Positions 60,074 to 64,000 of a DNA stretch of 64,000 nt are shown in pieces; position 1 is the stretch's first letter; every line of letters starts with the position of its first letter. The DNA lies in contig OZ024823.1 in the NCBI GenBank assembly GCA_964016985.1, forward strand, positions 40,644,264-40,708,263. Reading direction: 5' to 3'. This DNA comes from Anodontia alba. Taxonomy: Eukaryota; Mollusca; Bivalvia; Lucinida; Lucinidae. The notes under the pieces were generated by a model, which searched no databases, had not been told where the DNA came from, and was given only the letters and a program-made list of their open reading frames with translations. Both the position numbers and the translations under genes were made by a program.

Positions 60074-60181
60074 TGTGCAATATAAACAATGCATAATACT
60101 GTGCTACTGAATATTGAAGCAATGCTCTGTGATCTAACAAAATTCTAACCTTAAACAAACTGAAGGAATGTGAAGATAATT

Positions 60182-60320
60182 TTTCTTACTTTTTACAGAA
60201 AATATGGCATGGCATTTCATCTGAATAGGAGACAATTTAGATGAAGTGCCAAGCCCTATTTTCTGGGAAAAGCTTAAGAAAAATATTTTAAATGTTGTCT
60301 GCCAGTGTTCAAGTTCAGCA
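60182..60320. mobile_element. Palindromic MITE, family B
   Basis: GGCATGGCATTTCATCTGAA facing TTAGATGAAGTGCCAAGCCC. Probably within the EXOC5 3' untranslated region. Confidence 0.75.
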
Positions 60321-60381
60321 GTTTAAAGGAAAACTTGCCATGCTTTGTGGGTAAAAATAATATCCCTATCTATCCGTAAAC

Positions 60382-60680
60382 ACCTGCAGTGGCTCACTTG
60401 GTAGAGCATTTGCAGTATGTCTGGGAAGTTGTGGATTGATCCCCGACCAAGTCATACTAAAGACTTCAAAAATGATACTAGCTGCTCTTTTACTTGATGC
60501 TCAGCAGTAAGAAAGTAGAGCTAGGATACAGCACTGGTCTACTCAGTCAGTGTATTGTGACTGGGTGGAATCTGTTGTGTCTTGAGAAGTGTCAGGGTGG
60601 ACAAGTGGTTAGCTCTCCCCACTTGGAATCACAAGGGTTCAGGTCTCGGGTTCAAATCCATCTGGAGGCGAAATTCAGCT
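60382..60680 (+). mobile_element. tRNA-derived SINE family B and a second tRNA-like head
   Basis: 60382-60560: GTGGCTCACTTGGTAGAGCA (A box), GGATTGATCCCCGACC (B box), body as at 32262. 60593-60670: a second head with GTGGTTAGCTCTCC and GGTTCAAATCC. Confidence 0.75.
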
Positions 60681-60691
60681 CATGACTGTGT

Positions 60692-61085
60692 GGCATTTAA
60701 TTAGGGGATAACTGCTTTCAAATTTGGCATTTGGGGAGGTAAATCGGCGGTTTTACGGTCGGAAATTTCGTTTTACGGCGACGCGTCAGCGGAGCCGTAA
60801 AACGTAATTTGCGACCGTAAAACCGCCGATTTACCTCCCCAAATGACAAATTTGATGCAGTTATCCCCATTCTAATGCATTTATTCATTTTTTTCTATTG
60901 AAAAAATGTACTGTTTGTACAAAACGACAAGTTCTGTGAGCTGCGTAAAACCAAATGCCAGCCAATGAGAAGCGACGTTACGTGATGACGTCGGATTTGC
61001 GACAGTATATCGCAGAATATACCGTCGCAAATTTTTGACGTTATCCAATCAGACGTCGCGTTTCATACGCGAGTGCATTAGAATT
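60692..61085. repeat. CpG-rich foldback element with ~95-bp arms
   Basis: From 60693 to 60879 the sequence is an inverted repeat. The left arm has GGGGATAACTGC, GGCATTTGGGGAGGTAAATC and GGCGGTTTTACGGTCG; the right arm is the matching complement. The centre is near ACGCGT (60781-60786). The flank to 61085 is unusually rich in CG for this window. Confidence 0.85.
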
Positions 61086-62107
61086 GCTTATCACCTTCCA
61101 TTCATGTTCATCGTGCATGCCATTGTCTTGATATGACTTAAATGATGTTGAAAGGTATGTAAAACACCAAATTGTCATTATCATATTGTGTCTAGGGCAT
61201 GAAATTTCAGTGAGGCAGCACTTTAAAAGTGAGAGTTGGGCTCCCTGCCACATTCAGACTGTTGTGATATGACTGAAATGTTGTTGACTGCAGTATTAAT
61301 CTCAAATATGACTGTACAGATGCACAGACTGACCAGTCTTGGTCTATACATTTACCTTGTATAATCATTTGGACAGACATGCCTAAGCAAACAGCATAGA
61401 CCCTGATCAAACTGCTCCTAAAGGAGCAGTTTGATCAGGATCTACTGTTTTTGCTTAGGCATGTCATATCTGGTCTCTGCTGATTTTATTTGGAGCAAAA
61501 AGTGTAGACTGAGACTGAGATTGACTTGACCAGTTCCAAGTTTGATCAGGCTGGGGTAGTTTGCTCAGGGTTTGCATTGTTTGTCATTTAGCTAACCCTT
61601 TTAGATGCATCACCAGTTATTCAAAATAACGTGGCTTAGTCAGATGTGTGTCCAACTGGTGATCAGGTCATGGGTTTAATCTCTGCCAGACCTGGCAACA
61701 CTTTTAGTGAAGACTGATCATGAAAGATTTTATACAGTCATTGTCTCCCTTCTGCTGATTCAAGAAGGCCCGGCAGGCTAAGTGTTTGCAATGGGATTCA
61801 TATGCCAGGGATATACACCATTTTCTGCTATAATGATTCCCTTTGAAAAAGGGGAGGAAAACTGTTAGAATGCCTTTTGATATGCTTCCAGTCACCTAAA
61901 AGTAGACTTGTTCATGGTGAAAATCTTGTTGAAAGATACAAGTTAATGAATAAAACTTAACCTAATCTACCCAGAGCCAGAAAATAAACATCTATGAACT
62001 GATCTTTTGTTGTTTTCTTATTCTCTCGTTAGAGAGGTGCTATAGCTGAATGGTTAGTTGCTTAAGGTTGTGGGTTTGAGCTTGTCTAGGATCATTGACT
62101 AAGACCC
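61086..62107. other. No gene recognised
   Basis: Contains a family C palindrome at 61385-61462 (GCAAACAGCATAGACCCTGA, loop CTCCTAAAGGAG, ATCAGGATCTACTG). A decayed SINE family A fragment is at 61637-61790. Confidence 0.6.
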
Positions 62108-62211
62108 AGCTAGCATTCTACGTAAATCTACATCGGGCCGTCATCGGCCCGTCAGCTACCCTGACGGGCCGATAACGGCCCGATATAGATTTACGTAGAA
62201 TGCTGACTAGC
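62108..62211. repeat. Long near-perfect hairpin
   Basis: AGCATTCTACGTAAATCTAC and ATCGGGCCGTCATCGGCCCG fold onto CGGGCCGATAACGGCCCGAT and GTAGATTTACGTAGAATGCT-like sequence. The arms are about 44 bp with a ~5-base loop. The core GGCCGnnnnCGGCC is repeated in each arm. Confidence 0.93.
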
Positions 62212-63029
62212 GAAACTATCTCATGGTAGTGCATGCATACCCTTTGTATGTGTGTAGTGGGAAATGGGCAAGCAGCAAAAACAGGATTGGGCCCTGCTTT
62301 TCATATTCTGTAGCCCCAGACACAAGATGGGTTCTAACTCCCACCACCCTCTATGACCACAAGGCTATGGGACACTTTCATTCCTTGATTCCTTTTGAAA
62401 ACCATATGCACATCTTCATATGGCGAGTCTTCATAATTTGAGATTACCTGCTAAATTTCAGAAGAATTCAACCGCAACAAACAAATGAAGGAGTTGCTGC
62501 CACTAGATTAGAAAACAAACCAAAAACCTGAAAACATAATCGGACATATGGTAGGACACTTGCTGCATAAAACTTTAAATTAAAACTTAACCTTTGCCAT
62601 CCTGAATAAATTAAGAAGCCATGCCCACATCTAAATTTCAGCCAATCAGATTACATGATCCAGGTTGTTGATATGAAGTCACATATTACTGTAAAATGAC
62701 AAACAGTGCAGATCCAGATCAGTCTGCTTCTTCAAACTGACTGATCTAGATCTACACTGTTTGCAAAGGCAGGGCATATTTGATTTCTGTATTTCATTTC
62801 CAAGCAGAAACTTCAGCTGTGTTCCATGGGCTTCGTTCAATGTCCATTGTTATTGGGAATATCTTAGAATTGTGAATGGACTAAATCTAATTTTGATAAA
62901 TATTTACACTTATAGTCCCGACTAAATGTTTAAGATTTGGTTTCCATTCTGTAACTTCAGTATCTTTCTTCTGATTCAAACAAAATTTGTATGGTAGTTT
63001 GATCATTAAATAGATTCAATTTGAAAAGG
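62212..63029. other. No gene recognised; one family C MITE
   Basis: 62587-62780 is a family C copy: TTAACCTTTGCCATCCTGAA, CAGATCCAGATCAGTCTGCT, GATCTACACTGTTTGCAAAG. The rest is unremarkable. Confidence 0.6.
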
Positions 63030-63332
63030 GCCGGCCTCGGTGGCTCAGTTGGATGCGCCGCCCAACTGGAGACCAGGAGGTCGCTGGTTCAACCCCCGTC
63101 GAGGACGGCAACATTTCGTGGAGATTGATCATAAAATATTTTCTATGGTCATTCTCTCCCTTCCTCTGATTCAAGAAGGGCAGTTGTCAGTTTCTGGCGA
63201 AAGAATGTGCACAATACTGGTTAACCGCTTAGAGGTCTAAGCCTGCCCAGTAAATGTGTGGTTAGGTAAACTGACCGCGCTCAACATGACACCATTGGGT
63301 TGACTGGGCCGTAAAACCTGAACACAAACAAA
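63030..63332 (+). mobile_element. tRNA-derived SINE, family A, with 13-bp target duplication
   Basis: Flanked by CAATTTGAAAAGG at 63017-63029 and 63333-63345. A box GTGGCTCAGTTGGATGCG, B box GGTTCAACCCC, tail AACACAAACAAA. The clean duplication marks LINE-assisted insertion. Confidence 0.95.
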
Positions 63333-63439
63333 CAATTTGAAAAGGATATTTCGACGGTTGATCGCAAGATTGTAGTAAGTCAGATGGTTGTTTTTTCCAA
63401 TACTTAATCTCCTCACCATGAAGGCATTATGAAGATTAC

Positions 63440-63530
63440 ATTTCTTTCTGTAAACAATGGAAATTTAGGTGCCATTGCTCGTATGAGCAATGGCACCTAA
63501 ATTTGCTTTGTTTACAAAGGGGTCAAAGTT
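63440..63530. repeat. Palindrome
   Basis: AAATTTAGGTGCCATTGCTC faces GAGCAATGGCACCTAAATTT around a GTAT centre. Outer GTAAACAA/TTGTTTAC arms are offset by a few bases. Confidence 0.92.
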
Positions 63531-63939
63531 GCCCCTAAAGAAGGGTTTCAAAAATATGTTTTCGTTACTAGTCTTGCGCTCAACCCTCGATTTATGTGTT
63601 AACTCTGGCATGAGTTATGGCTCCTGATAACTGCTAAAAAAAGTTTTCTTTGCTATAACCTGTCCTTCATCCAAATCAATTGAAATTCATAAATTGACTG
63701 AAATGCAGGCTCTTTTAAAACAACATTGTGTCAATTCTGACACGAGTATTGGCCCCTGATAAATATTTAAAATTAGTTTCTTTTATCCAAATCTGACCTA
63801 GATTGTTTATGCTACCAGACATTGATGTTTACCTAAAATTAACTTGTTAAAAGCAGGAACAGGCAATTTGCCCAAAAAAGACTTTGAATGTTCTTTACAT
63901 GACAAACTTGATAATTTAAGCTGGGACAGGTTATTTGCA

Positions 63940-64000
63940 ACACCATCCCCATCAGGTTCGCAGTATTCTTTCCTGGAGATTGATCATGAAGTATTTTCTA
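63940..64000 (+). mobile_element. SINE family A fragment, cut by window end
   Basis: GAGATTGATCATGAAGTATT matches the segment after the B box of the other copies. Confidence 0.7.

Overview
This is a stretch of animal nuclear DNA, most likely from a bivalve mollusc. It is AT-rich, and its only host gene is split into many small exons with GT-AG introns. The rest is dense in short palindromic transposons, tRNA-derived SINEs and hairpin-headed satellite cassettes of the kind common in bivalves. The species cannot be named from the sequence alone.

Host gene. One conserved gene runs on the + strand from 13319 to 60073: EXOC5 (Sec10), a subunit of the exocyst tethering complex. Eighteen coding exons join without a single phase conflict. 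Together they encode 707 residues, against 708 for the human protein, and include a 29-nt micro-exon at 17348-17376. Only the short exon carrying the start codon is missing. It lies either upstream of the window or somewhere in the repeat-rich 13 kb before 13319. The stop codon is at 60071-60073. No other host gene was recognised.

Large mobile elements. From left to right: a mariner with an unbroken transposase (4467-5763, minus strand). A 6.3-kb Ty3/gypsy LTR element (5949-12251) whose integrase lies upstream of reverse transcriptase, the Gmr1-type order. A 6.3-kb DIRS-type tyrosine-recombinase retrotransposon (22207-28494) that keeps its inverted terminal repeats and internal complementary region, inside an EXOC5 intron. 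A terminal-inverted-repeat element with a 5-bp target duplication (34383-35818). A decayed mariner (37031-38356). A hAT-type element with an 8-bp duplication (39543-40832). A pogo-like element (51833-53536). Many target sites can be read exactly, because the target was itself a repeat.

Small repeats and satellites. Introns are filled with at least four palindromic MITE families, three tRNA-like SINE types and a recurring cassette. The cassette has a short terminal hairpin, a CCGTCCG-rich stretch, a tandem array of about 130-180-bp units, and a tail ending in CTTGTT. Two cassettes share both ends but carry unrelated arrays, and one array type occurs behind different ends. This suggests that the satellite core is exchangeable. 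Arrays of one core type repeatedly carry AGGTCAnnnTGACCT, the palindrome known as an estrogen response element.

Layout. 1-4466: satellite and cassette repeats. 4467-12251: mariner and gypsy. 12252-13318: MITEs and a microsatellite. 13319-60073: EXOC5, with introns from about 0.5 to 7.5 kb that owe much of their length to insertions. 60074-64000: SINEs and three strong hairpins, with no recognised gene.
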